From JAUIAI01 sp041396585 (GTDB lineage Bacteria; Pseudomonadota; Gammaproteobacteria; Burkholderiales; Burkholderiaceae_E), in the NCBI GenBank assembly GCA_041396585.1, contig JAWKYG010000009.1, forward strand, positions 135,646-199,645: a stretch of DNA of 64,000 nt, read 5' to 3'. Of this stretch, positions 8,920 to 17,330 are shown piece by piece (the stretch's first letter is position 1; each line of letters starts with the position of its first letter). Below the pieces are notes generated by a model. That model saw nothing but the letters and a program-made list of their open reading frames with translations. It had not been told where the DNA came from and did no database searches. The position numbers and the translations under genes are program-made.

Positions 8920-9957
8920 TCAGAACGTGTAGCCGACCCGGGCCTGCTCACCCAGGCGCTCCGCCAGCATCTGCTCGATCGGCGCGAACTCGCCATAGCG
9001 GCGCAGCATCGGGCGCAGATGGCCGAGCACGCGCGGCATATCGGCAAGATAAGCGTCCTTGCCATCGCGATGGCGCAGACGGGCAAAGATGCCGAGCACC
9101 TTCAGGCCCCGCTGAATGCCCATGAGCTCGAACTGCCGGTAGAAGGCGCCGAAATCCGTCTCGACCGGCAGTCCGCCGGCGCGTGCCTGCTGCCAATAAC
9201 GAATCGCCCAGTCGAGGGTGCGCTCCTCGGGCCAGGCGACGTAGGCGTCGCGCAACAGCGATACCAGGTCATAGGTGATGGGGCCGCGCACCGCGTCCTG
9301 GAAATCGAGCACGCCCAGTCGCTGTTCATCGATGCACATCAGGTTACGGCTGTGGTAATCACGATGAACACAGACTGTCGGCTGCGCCAGCGCGGCGTCG
9401 ATCAACAACCGGTAGCAGGCCTGCAGTCGCGCTGATTCGCGGGCATCGGGCGGGCGGCCCAGATGGGTGTCCAGATACCACTGATCGAACAACCGCAATT
9501 CTGTGAGCAGCCTGGCCTCGTCATAGGGCGGCAGGCCGCTGGGATCACAGCCGGCCTGCAGCCCGACCAGCGTGCTGGCGGCCTGGCGATAACGGTTGTC
9601 GGCGCGATCGGGGTGTTGCCGCAACTCGGCCAACAGGGTGTGCGAGCCGAAATCGGTCAGCAGCATGAAGCCGCGATCGGCATCATGGGCGAGAATCGCC
9701 GGCACCGGCACCCGGCCCGCGTGCATCAGGCGCGCCACCTGTTCGAACATGGTGGTGTTCTCGTGCTCGGGCGGCGCATCCATGATGATCAGGGATGCCT
9801 GCTGTGGATCGCGGGCGTCAATGCGGAAGTAGCGACGGAAACTGGCGTCGCTGGAGGCCGGGCGCAGGCTGGCCGGATCGAGGTCGCGGGCCGCCTCGGT
9901 GGCCGCCAACCAGGCGAGCAGCGCGACCAGGCGCGGGTCATGATCGGTCGGGTTCAT
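8920..9957 (-). CDS. amgK: AmgK-type N-acetylmuramate/N-acetylglucosamine anomeric kinase
   Basis: Aminoglycoside-phosphotransferase-fold kinase that phosphorylates recycled MurNAc at C1, feeding MurU and bypassing de novo UDP-MurNAc synthesis. The start ATG at 9957 (MNPTDHDPRL) follows an AGGAAG ribosome-binding site, and 345 residues fit the family. Visible motifs: SSDASFRRYFR near residue 40, the catalytic loop VCVHRDYHSRNLM, and VLDFQDAVRGPITYDL with the metal-binding Asp. It diverges from lptD across 183 bases, as in many gammaproteobacteria. Confidence 0.92.
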   Translation of the reverse strand: MNPTDHDPRLVALLAWLAATEAARDLDPASLRPASSDASFRRYFRIDARDPQQASLIIMDAPPEHENTTMFEQVARLMHAGRVPVPAILAHDADRGFMLLTDFGSHTLLAELRQHPDRADNRYRQAASTLVGLQAGCDPSGLPPYDEARLLTELRLFDQWYLDTHLGRPPDARESARLQACYRLLIDAALAQPTVCVHRDYHSRNLMCIDEQRLGVLDFQDAVRGPITYDLVSLLRDAYVAWPEERTLDWAIRYWQQARAGGLPVETDFGAFYRQFELMGIQRGLKVLGIFARLRHRDGKDAYLADMPRVLGHLRPMLRRYGEFAPIEQMLAERLGEQARVGYTF

Positions 9958-10140
9958 ATGACTTCCTATAATACGGGCCGTTTCCATGACGACACGCGAT
10001 CCGGTGGGCGTCCAAGGGCCTGTGCCGTATCGGTGACAGGCATGCCGATGACAACCACCCGGACGACCCGCCTTGCGCCTGATGCTCGATAGCACCACCC
10101 GGTATGCACCTGCCAGGCAGATGTTTCGCCTCGTGCGCCC

Positions 10141-12485
10141 ATGATGCCTTCGCCAAAGCGGCCCGACCGCGTTGGCCTGCCGTCCGATAGCCGATGCCGC
10201 CTGCCGGCAGGCGCCGGGGTGTCCACGCCGTTGGCGACGAGGCCTGCCCTGGTTCTGGTTCTTTGCGGGATCCTGTCCGCGGCACCGGCGCTGGCCCAGC
10301 AGACTGCGCTGACCCTCAAGCTCGAGCGTGTTTTCGGTGCGGCCGCGCGTGGTGCCGATGGCGAGCGGCCGATCTTCGTCGAAGGCGATCGTATCGTTAC
10401 CCAGGGCAATGTGGTCGTGGTCGAAGGGGCCGGCAGCATTCGTCAGGGCAGCACCCGGGTCGGCAGCGATCGCATCGAGTACGACCGGGTCAGTGAAGAT
10501 CTCAAGGCCGACGGCGAGGTGACGATCAGTCGCGCCGGCAGCCTGTTCAGCGGGCCCTCGCTGCGTTTGAACCTGCGCGCCAGCACCGGGGTGTTCGCCT
10601 CGCCCAGCTACGAACTGCTCGACAACGGCGGACGTGGCACGGCCAGTCGCGTGCTGTTCGAAGGCCCCAAGCGCAGCGTACTCGAAGGTGCCACCTACAG
10701 CACATGCCCATGCGACCAGGAAGACTGGTATCTGCGGGCCGATACCCTGACGCTCGACAATGAACAGAAGGAGGGCGAGGGGCGCAATGCCAGCCTGCAT
10801 TTTCGCGGTCTGAAGCTGTTCACCCTGCCGGTGTTCTGGTTCCCGCTCAGCGACGAGCGACGCAGCGGCTTCCTGCCGCCGAGCCTGGCGCTGACCAACC
10901 GCACCGGCGCCGAGCTGGAGCTGCCTTACTACTGGAACATCGCACCGAACTACGACATGACCTGGACGCCGCGGATCATGTCACGGCGCGGGTTGCAGAT
11001 CGGCAGCCACTTCCGTTATCTGCAGCCGACCTTCAGCGGCGATCTGCGCGCCGAGCTGAACCCGTCCGACCGGGTCACCGGCGACACCCGGTTCCAGTGG
11101 TCGTGGCAGCACCGGATCCTGAATCTGGGCGGTTGGTCCGGTCTGATGGACCTGAACGGGATCTCCGACGACGAGTATTTTCTCGATTACGGCCGCTCGA
11201 TCGTCGCCACCTCAGAGCGCAACCTGCCGCGCGATTTCCTGCTCACGCGGGGCTGGGGGCCGTGGCGGGTGTTGTTTCGTGCCACCCAGTATCGGAGCAT
11301 TCTCGATGCGCGCGATGCGCCGCCGTATCAGCGCCTGCCGCAGCTTCGTCTGACCAGCAACGTGCGCGACTGGCGCGGTTTCGATGTTTCCACGCTGGTC
11401 GATGCCACCTATTTCACGCGTCGGTTGCCGGGGGCGATCGAGGGCCTGCGGATGGTGGTCAATCCCACGATCAGCTACCCGATCCGTCGTCCGGGCTGGT
11501 TCATCGAGCCGCGGCTGAGCATGCATGCGAGTGCGTATCGTTTACGTACGAACCCCGGCTTCGAGACCAGCGTGAACCGGGCGCTGCCCACATTCGAGCT
11601 GGATTCCGGGCTGGTGTTCGAGCGCAACACCCGCTTCCTCGGACGGGAGATGATGCAGACGCTGGAGCCGCGGCTGTACTACGCGTGGACGCCATATCGC
11701 GATCAGTCCGCGATTCCGATCTTCGATTCCGGGGTCACCGAATTCGGTTTCGCGCAGCTGTTTTCGCCCAATCTGTTCGTCGGCCATGACCGGATCGCCG
11801 ATGTCAACCAGGTGACGGCGGCGATCCTGAGCCGGATGATCGAGCCCGGAACCGGTGCCGAGCAGTTCCGTTTCGCGATCGGTCAGCGCCTTTATTTTGC
11901 GAGTCAGCGGGCAAGCCGGGGCTGACCGCGCGCACCGACCGCCGCTCAGACATCCTGCTGGCCGCTTCGGGCAATCTCGGCGGCGGCATCAGCTTTGACA
12001 GCGGCGTGCAGATCAGCCTGGTCGATACCCGTGTGCCGCGCTTCAATCTTTCCTGGCGCTACTGGCCGGACAGCAGCCGGGTTCTGACTTTCGGGGTACG
12101 CTACCAGCGCAGCGAGCTCGGCCAGATCGACACCTCGCTGCAATGGCCGATCAGCGCGCGCTGGACCGCGCTCGGCCGGATCAACTACTCGTGGCTGGAT
12201 CAGCGGGTGAACGACTCCGGCGTGCTCGAGCCTACCCGGCCAGGGGTCATTGAAAGCGTACTCGGGGCACAATATTCAGCGGATTGCTGGGCCGCCCGGG
12301 TCGTGGTTCAGCGCTTCGTATCGGCCGAGGATGAACGCACCACCGCATTCTTCCTGCAGCTCGAATTCAGCGGGCTCGGACGAATCGGTACCGACCCCAT
12401 GACCATCTTGCGTCGCAACATTCCGGGCTTCCGGGTGCCGCGCAATATTGACAACACACAGGATCGTTTCAGTGATTATCGGTAA
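10141..12485 (+). CDS. lptD: LptD, LPS-assembly outer-membrane protein (single-base frameshift)
   Basis: Outer-membrane barrel that with LptE inserts LPS into the outer leaflet. The N-terminus has a signal peptide (hydrophobic run ending PALAQQ), then an OstA-like domain (RIEYDRVSEDLKADGEV), the STCPC cysteine motif, and the barrel with FTLPVFWFPLSDERRSGFLPP. The frame hits a TGA at 11923, but the next frame continues without a break into the expected C-terminus (GKPGLTARTDRRSDILLAASG and on to 12485). A missing base around 11906-11922 restores about 781 codons, the family length. LptD is normally essential, so a sequence error is likely. The start (ATG 10141 or 10144, or GTG 10219) is uncertain because no clear ribosome-binding site is visible. 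Confidence 0.9.
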
Positions 12486-13788
12486 AGCTGGTGCGCTCTG
12501 GATGAGTGCCTGCGCCGTGGCGCTATCGCTGTGCTGCGGCCCGGCGGTTGCACAACCGGCGGTGAAATCGGTCGACCGCGTGATCGCGGTGGTCAACGAC
12601 GAGATCATCACGGCCCGCGAACTGGATGCCCGCCTTGGCGCGGTGCGTGCGTCTCAGCCGGCCGATGCCTTGGCCCGCCTGGGCCCCGAGGCGCTTCGTC
12701 AGCGGGTACTCGAGCAGATGGTCATCGAGCGCGCGCAGGCGCAGCGCGCACGTGAACTCGGGATCGTGATCAATGATGCGCAGATCGATCGCGGGATCGC
12801 CGCGATTGCCGGCAACAACCGGATCTCGGTCGACGAACTCAGGGCCAGATTGCGTGCCGACGGTGTCACGATGGAGTCATTTCGTGAGCAGGTGAGGGCG
12901 CAGCTGGCCGAGGTCAGGCTGCGCGAGATCGAGGTCGAGTCGCGTATCCAGGTGACCGATGCCGATGTCGAGGCCTATCTGGCCGACCCGGCCAACGCCG
13001 CCCGCGAGGCCGAGCAAGTCCGTCTCGCGCAGATCTTTCTGCGTCTGCCCGAAAACGCCGATGCTGCCCGCCGCGATGCGCGGATGCAGGAATTGCGCGC
13101 TCTGGCCGATCGGATCCGTGCCGGCGAGTCCTTCGAGGCGCTGGCTCGTACCCATTCCGAAGGCGACGAGGCGGCCCAGGGAGGCTCGTTCGGATGGCGC
13201 GATCTGAACCGCCTGCCGGGACTTTTCGTCTCCGCCATCGAGCCCCTGTCCGTGGGCGCGATCAGTGACATCGTGGTCAGCCCGGCCGGCCTGCATCTGC
13301 TCAAGCTGCAGGAGCGTCGCGGCGGCGGCTCCGACGCACCCGTGACCCAGACCCGGGTGCGACACATCCTGATGCGCGCCGATGGCCTTGGCAGCGAGGC
13401 GGATGCCGCCGAAACCGCGCTGGGGCGGGTACGGACGCGTCTGGTCGATGGCAGTGCCAGCTTCGAAGCGATGGCCAGACAGTATTCGAGTGACCCCAGC
13501 GCCAGCCGTGGCGGCGAACTGGGCTGGGTGGGGCCTGGCGACACGGTGCCGGAGTTCGAGCGCGCGATGAACGCGCTCGAGCCCGGGCAGATCAGCCCGA
13601 TCGTGCGCTCGCCCTTCGGATTGCACCTGATCCAGGTGATCGAGCGCCGCCAGGGCGGCAGCAGCAAGGAGCGCGAGCGGCAGATGGCCCGTCAGACATT
13701 GCGCAAGCGTCGCGCCGACGAGGCCTGGGGCGAGTGGCTCGCGCAATTGCGCGACCAGACCTATGTCGAGTACCGGCTCGAGCAGTGA
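12472..13788 (+). CDS. surA: SurA, periplasmic peptidyl-prolyl isomerase / OMP chaperone
   Basis: Escorts unfolded outer-membrane proteins, including LptD, through the periplasm. The GTG at 12472 is preceded by AGGA at good spacing and yields a signal peptide (hydrophobic run ending GPAVAQ), so it is preferred over the TTG at 12448 and ATG at 12502. The 438-residue protein has the N-terminal chaperone domain (VDRVIAVVNDEIITARELD) and two parvulin domains (about 180-290, with FGWRDLNRLP; and about 295-400, with RHILMR, ELGWVGPGD and PFGLHLIQV). It overlaps the repaired lptD end by 14 bases; lptD-surA is a conserved pair. Confidence 0.96.
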   Translation: MIIGKAGALWMSACAVALSLCCGPAVAQPAVKSVDRVIAVVNDEIITARELDARLGAVRASQPADALARLGPEALRQRVLEQMVIERAQAQRARELGIVINDAQIDRGIAAIAGNNRISVDELRARLRADGVTMESFREQVRAQLAEVRLREIEVESRIQVTDADVEAYLADPANAAREAEQVRLAQIFLRLPENADAARRDARMQELRALADRIRAGESFEALARTHSEGDEAAQGGSFGWRDLNRLPGLFVSAIEPLSVGAISDIVVSPAGLHLLKLQERRGGGSDAPVTQTRVRHILMRADGLGSEADAAETALGRVRTRLVDGSASFEAMARQYSSDPSASRGGELGWVGPGDTVPEFERAMNALEPGQISPIVRSPFGLHLIQVIERRQGGSSKERERQMARQTLRKRRADEAWGEWLAQLRDQTYVEYRLEQ

Positions 13789-14591
13789 GCGCCGAGCGCG
13801 GCCCCCGTGTGCACGGCCACCTCGCACGCAAGCGCTTCGGCCAGCATTTTCTGGTCGATCATCGGGTGCTCGACGGCATCCTGTTGGCCGTGTCCCCCCG
13901 GGATGACCAACGACTGGTCGAGATCGGCCCCGGTCTGGGCGCCTTGACCGATGTCCTGCTCGAACGGATCGGACGGCTGACCGCCATCGAGATCGATCGC
14001 GATCTTGCCCAGCGCCTGCGTGAGCGCTATCCGGCGCAGCGGCTGAACCTGATCGAGGGTGATGCCTTGCGCACCGACTGGCGAGCCCTGGCCGGCGGTG
14101 ATCAACTCCGGCTGGTCGGCAATCTGCCCTATAACGTGGCCACGCCGCTGATGACTGGCCTGATCCCGGTACGTGAGCGAATCCTTGATGCTCACTTCAT
14201 GATTCAACGCGAGGTCGCCGAGCGGCTTTGCGCCCGTGAGGGGGGGGCTGCCTACGGCCGCCTCGGCGTGCTGATGCAGGCCTTTTTCGAAATGGAGATC
14301 GTGCTCGAGGTTCCGCCCGAGGCCTTCGATCCGCCACCACGGGTGGATTCCGCGGTGGTCAGGTTGTGTCCTCTGGAAGATCCCGGCGTGGCCGACATGA
14401 ACATGTTGGAACAGCTGTTGTCGGCCGCATTCGGCCAGCGCCGCAAGATGTTGCGCGGCACCTTGCTGCCATGGCTGGCTGCCCGCGGCCTGAACGATAC
14501 CGACCTCGATCCACAGGCCCGTCCGCAGGATATCGAGCCCGAGCGGTATCATGCGCTGGCCAACCGGCTGAGCGATCCTGATCCCGCCTGA
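13785..14591 (+). CDS. rsmA: RsmA (KsgA), 16S rRNA dimethyladenosine transferase
   Basis: Dimethylates two adjacent adenines of the 16S rRNA 3' helix during 30S maturation. The GTG at 13785 overlaps the surA stop (GTGA), which gives 268 residues and a normal N-terminus with RKRFGQHFLVD. The SAM-binding motif VEIGPGLGALTDVLL, the acidic residue in AIEIDRDL, and the catalytic NLPYN motif are present. The usual pdxA gene between surA and rsmA is absent here, and no apaG follows. Confidence 0.96.
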   Translation: MSAERGPRVHGHLARKRFGQHFLVDHRVLDGILLAVSPRDDQRLVEIGPGLGALTDVLLERIGRLTAIEIDRDLAQRLRERYPAQRLNLIEGDALRTDWRALAGGDQLRLVGNLPYNVATPLMTGLIPVRERILDAHFMIQREVAERLCAREGGAAYGRLGVLMQAFFEMEIVLEVPPEAFDPPPRVDSAVVRLCPLEDPGVADMNMLEQLLSAAFGQRRKMLRGTLLPWLAARGLNDTDLDPQARPQDIEPERYHALANRLSDPDPA

Positions 14592-14676
14592 GGCGGATGG
14601 GTTGGCTTGCCCGGATTTCCCTGTGTTCAATGCGGCTGCACCCGTCCGGGTGCGCCGCGCACGAGCGAGACACGAG

Positions 14677-15078
14677 ATGAAAGTCCTACACACGATGCTG
14701 CGCGTGGGCGACATGCAGCGTTCGATCCAGTTCTATACCGAAACGCTGGGCATGGAGCTGCTGCGTACCACCGATAGGCCTGACCAGAAATATTCACTGG
14801 CCTTCGTGGGCTACGGTGGTGGCAACAAGAGCGGCGAGCCCGAGCTCGAGCTCACCTACAACTACGGCACTTCAGAGTACGACCTGGGCACCGCTTACGG
14901 GCATATCGCGCTCGGCGTCGACAGCGTGGTCGAAACCTGCGAGCGGATTCGCGCCGCCGGCGGCCGCATCACGCGGGAGCCGGGCCCGGTCAAGGGTGGC
15001 AAGACGATGATCGCGTTCGTCGAGGATCCGGACGGCTACAAGATCGAGTTGATCGAGACAGCCTCCCGCGAGATCTGA
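14677..15078 (+). CDS. gloA: Lactoylglutathione lyase (glyoxalase I)
   Basis: Converts the hemithioacetal of methylglyoxal and glutathione to S-lactoylglutathione. The ATG at 14677 gives 133 residues starting MKVLHTMLRVGDMQRSIQFY, the normal glyoxalase I start. Metal ligands are visible as His in LHTMLRV, Glu in ELELTYN, His in YGHIALGV and Glu in YKIELIE, matching the Ni-type bacterial enzyme. It follows rsmA by 85 bases and is convergent with the ygjP-like gene; no clear U-tract terminator is visible in 15079-15190. Confidence 0.96.
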   Translation: MKVLHTMLRVGDMQRSIQFYTETLGMELLRTTDRPDQKYSLAFVGYGGGNKSGEPELELTYNYGTSEYDLGTAYGHIALGVDSVVETCERIRAAGGRITREPGPVKGGKTMIAFVEDPDGYKIELIETASREI

Positions 15079-15190
15079 CCGGGTCGCCAGGCCTGGAATT
15101 CGACCGGCCGCGCAGGGGCAGCGCAAGCGCCGGTCATCCTGCCCCGGGGGCTGCGCAGCCAGACATGTGCCGTGCGCTGTGCAGATGCCC

Positions 15191-16054
15191 TCAGCAGCCG
15201 CTCAGATGCTCGGGCATGTCGCGCAGGCGCTTGCGAGCCAGCTCGTGCCCGGGCAGGATCTTCTCGACTGTCGCCCAGAAGCGTGCACTGTGGTTCAGTT
15301 CACGCAGATGGGCCAGTTCATGGACCACCACATAATCGATGAGCTCGGCCGGTAGCTGAATCAGCCGCCAGTTCAGCCGGATGATCCCCTGCGAGCTGCA
15401 ACTGCCCCAAAGGGTGCGCGCGCTCGATATGCGCCATGCCCGTGGATGCAGGCCCGAGGCCGCGGCGAAGTGCGCCACCCGCGCATCGAGAAGCTCGAAG
15501 GCGCGCGCGCGAAGCCAGCTCTCGGCCGATGAGCGCAGATCATCGTCACGCGACGGCAGGTGCAGCGTGTCGAGCAATTCCCCGGGTTCGTAGGCGGCCT
15601 CGGCATCCGCGGGCACGCGCTGCAACCGGCAGCGACGTCCGAGATAGCGGATCTCACCGCCATGGCACCACGCCTGGGCGAGCGCTGCGCGACGCTGCTC
15701 ATAGGTCTGCCAGTCGTCGAGCTTGCGCGCGATCCAGTCGCGCTTTTCGTCGAGGGCTTCGCCGATCGCCGCCAGGCTGACCCACTGCGGGGCACTGACC
15801 GTGAGGCCGCGGGCGTCGATCGTGAAGCCGATCGTACGGCGCCGACGCCGCACGAGCGTGTACTCCACCGGGCGGCCGTCGGGCAGGAGCAGCAGCCGCT
15901 CGCGTTCTCGTCGCCGTCCTCGCCAGCGTGGCGGATCGATGAACGGCAGCAGCAACTGCGCGGCGCTGTGCACCAGGCCTTCGAGGGCATTGGAGCGAGG
16001 GGGGCGCACCGCACCCGGTTGGGTGCGGCGCGGTCGATTCTTGTCTTGGGTCAT
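15191..16054 (-). CDS. YgjP-type M48-like zinc metallopeptidase
   Basis: Predicted cytoplasmic metal-dependent hydrolase of the YgjP/DUF45 family. The 287-residue product starts at the ATG at 16054, overlapping the plsC stop (ATGA). The zinc-binding motif VVVHELAHLRELNHSARFW lies near residues 245-263, with two His ligands and the catalytic Glu; the WGSCSSQG motif just before it is typical of the family. The Arg-rich N-terminal 70 residues are not conserved. Physiological substrate is unknown. Confidence 0.88.
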   Translation of the reverse strand: MTQDKNRPRRTQPGAVRPPRSNALEGLVHSAAQLLLPFIDPPRWRGRRRERERLLLLPDGRPVEYTLVRRRRRTIGFTIDARGLTVSAPQWVSLAAIGEALDEKRDWIARKLDDWQTYEQRRAALAQAWCHGGEIRYLGRRCRLQRVPADAEAAYEPGELLDTLHLPSRDDDLRSSAESWLRARAFELLDARVAHFAAASGLHPRAWRISSARTLWGSCSSQGIIRLNWRLIQLPAELIDYVVVHELAHLRELNHSARFWATVEKILPGHELARKRLRDMPEHLSGC

Positions 16055-16800
16055 GCAGCCGAGGAGTTGTCTGCGCTTGCCCGATAGGCTTCGGGATGCA
16101 GCTCGCGCATTTCGGTCTCGATCCAGCTCTCGACCGCGCGAATGAGGGTGTCGGGTTGATGGCCTTCTGGGTCGATCGGCGGGCCGATCGAGACCGTGAC
16201 CAGGCCCGGTGTTTTGAGGAAGGCATTGCGCGGCCAGCAGCGACCGGAATCGACCGCGATCGGCACCACCGGCGTGCCGGTGCGGATCGCCAGCCGGCTG
16301 CCGCCGGTCTTGTAGCGGCCCTGGCGCCCGACCGGAGTACGCGTGCCTTCGGGAAACATGATGATCCAACGGCCCTGGGCGAGCTTGTCGGCGCCCTGGC
16401 GCACCACCTGTTCGAACGCATCGGTGCTGCGCCGGCGGTCAATGTGGATCATGTCGAGTAGCCCGATGCCCCAACCGAAGAAGGGTAACCAGAGCAGCTC
16501 GCGTTTGAAGACGAAGCAGAGCTCGCGTGGCATGTAGCTCGGGTAGAACAGTGTTTCCCAGGTGCTTTGATGCTTGGAGAGCAGAATCGCCGGCCCGTCG
16601 GGCAGATTTTCCGCGCCGCGCACCTGCCAGCGGATGCCGAGGATCACGCGCGCCGCCCAGACACACATGGATGGCCAGCCGATGGTGATCCGGTAACGCC
16701 AGTGCAGCGGCAGGGGGGCGCACAACAGGCACATCAGCGCATAGGGGATCACCGTGAGCACCTGAAAGGCCATGTAGGTCAGCGAACGCAGCGCCATCAC
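16051..16800 (-). CDS. plsC: PlsC, 1-acyl-sn-glycerol-3-phosphate acyltransferase
   Basis: Inner-membrane enzyme making phosphatidic acid. The 249-residue protein has a hydrophobic N-terminal anchor (about residues 6-35), the catalytic motif LLSKHQSTWETLF (HX4D-like, here H-Q-S-T-W-E), and the substrate-binding motif FPEGTRTP. The His is present but the acidic residue of HX4D is Glu, a variant known in this subfamily next to gmhB. It overlaps gmhB upstream and the ygjP-like gene downstream by four bases each. Confidence 0.92.
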   Translation of the reverse strand: MMALRSLTYMAFQVLTVIPYALMCLLCAPLPLHWRYRITIGWPSMCVWAARVILGIRWQVRGAENLPDGPAILLSKHQSTWETLFYPSYMPRELCFVFKRELLWLPFFGWGIGLLDMIHIDRRRSTDAFEQVVRQGADKLAQGRWIIMFPEGTRTPVGRQGRYKTGGSRLAIRTGTPVVPIAVDSGRCWPRNAFLKTPGLVTVSIGPPIDPEGHQPDTLIRAVESWIETEMRELHPEAYRASADNSSAA

Positions 16801-17330
16801 GGCAGCAGCTCCTGTGCGAGGGCGGCAAGGCTCACGCGAACCTGGGTGCCGTTGGGCAGCTCGTTGTTTTGCAGTGTGCGTTGGCCGTTGCCCGTGAGCA
16901 CCAGCACAGTGCGCACGCCGGCTGCCTGGCCGGCCTCCATGTCGCGCAGGGAATCGCCGACCATGATCACATCGGTCGGCGCGGCGCCGGTGCGCGAAAG
17001 AATCTCAAGGATCATGCCCGGGCGAGGTTTGCGGCATTCGCACTGGGCGGAATCCGGATGCGGGCAGAAAAAAACCGCATCGATCTGGCCGCCGGCCGCC
17101 TGCACCGTGGCATGCATCTTGGCATGAATGCTGGCCAGGGTTTCGAGATCGAACAGTCCGCGGCCGATCCCCGACTGATTGGTGGCCACCATCACGCGCC
17201 AGCCAGCATTCGTGAATCTCGCGATTGCCTCTGGACTGCCTTCGATCGGCCGCCATTCGTCGGGCGACTTGATGTAGGCATCGGAGTCGTGATTGATCAC
17301 GCCATCGCGATCGAGGATCAGCAACTTCAC
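16797..17330 (-). CDS. gmhB: GmhB, D-glycero-beta-D-manno-heptose 1,7-bisphosphate 7-phosphatase
   Basis: HAD phosphatase in ADP-heptose synthesis for the LPS inner core. The 177-residue protein begins MKLLILDRDGVIN, which carries the nucleophile Asp and the acid/base Asp. VATNQSGIGRGLF is motif II. The zinc-binding cysteine/histidine cluster is CPHPDSAQCECRKP, and MVGDSLRDMEAGQAAG is motif IV. It overlaps glyS and plsC by four bases; glyQS-gmhB-plsC is a recurrent proteobacterial cluster. Confidence 0.95.
   Translation of the reverse strand: MKLLILDRDGVINHDSDAYIKSPDEWRPIEGSPEAIARFTNAGWRVMVATNQSGIGRGLFDLETLASIHAKMHATVQAAGGQIDAVFFCPHPDSAQCECRKPRPGMILEILSRTGAAPTDVIMVGDSLRDMEAGQAAGVRTVLVLTGNGQRTLQNNELPNGTQVRVSLAALAQELLP

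Noticed and set aside
9958..10800. N-terminal extension of the AmgK frame through the lptD region
   Set aside because: The ATG at 9957 has a good ribosome-binding site and fits the family length; the extension is opposite lptD.
11906..11925. Programmed -1 ribosomal frameshift in lptD
   Set aside because: No heptamer slippery site of the usual form precedes the TGA, and similar breaks occur in many unrelated genes, so sequence error is the simpler explanation.
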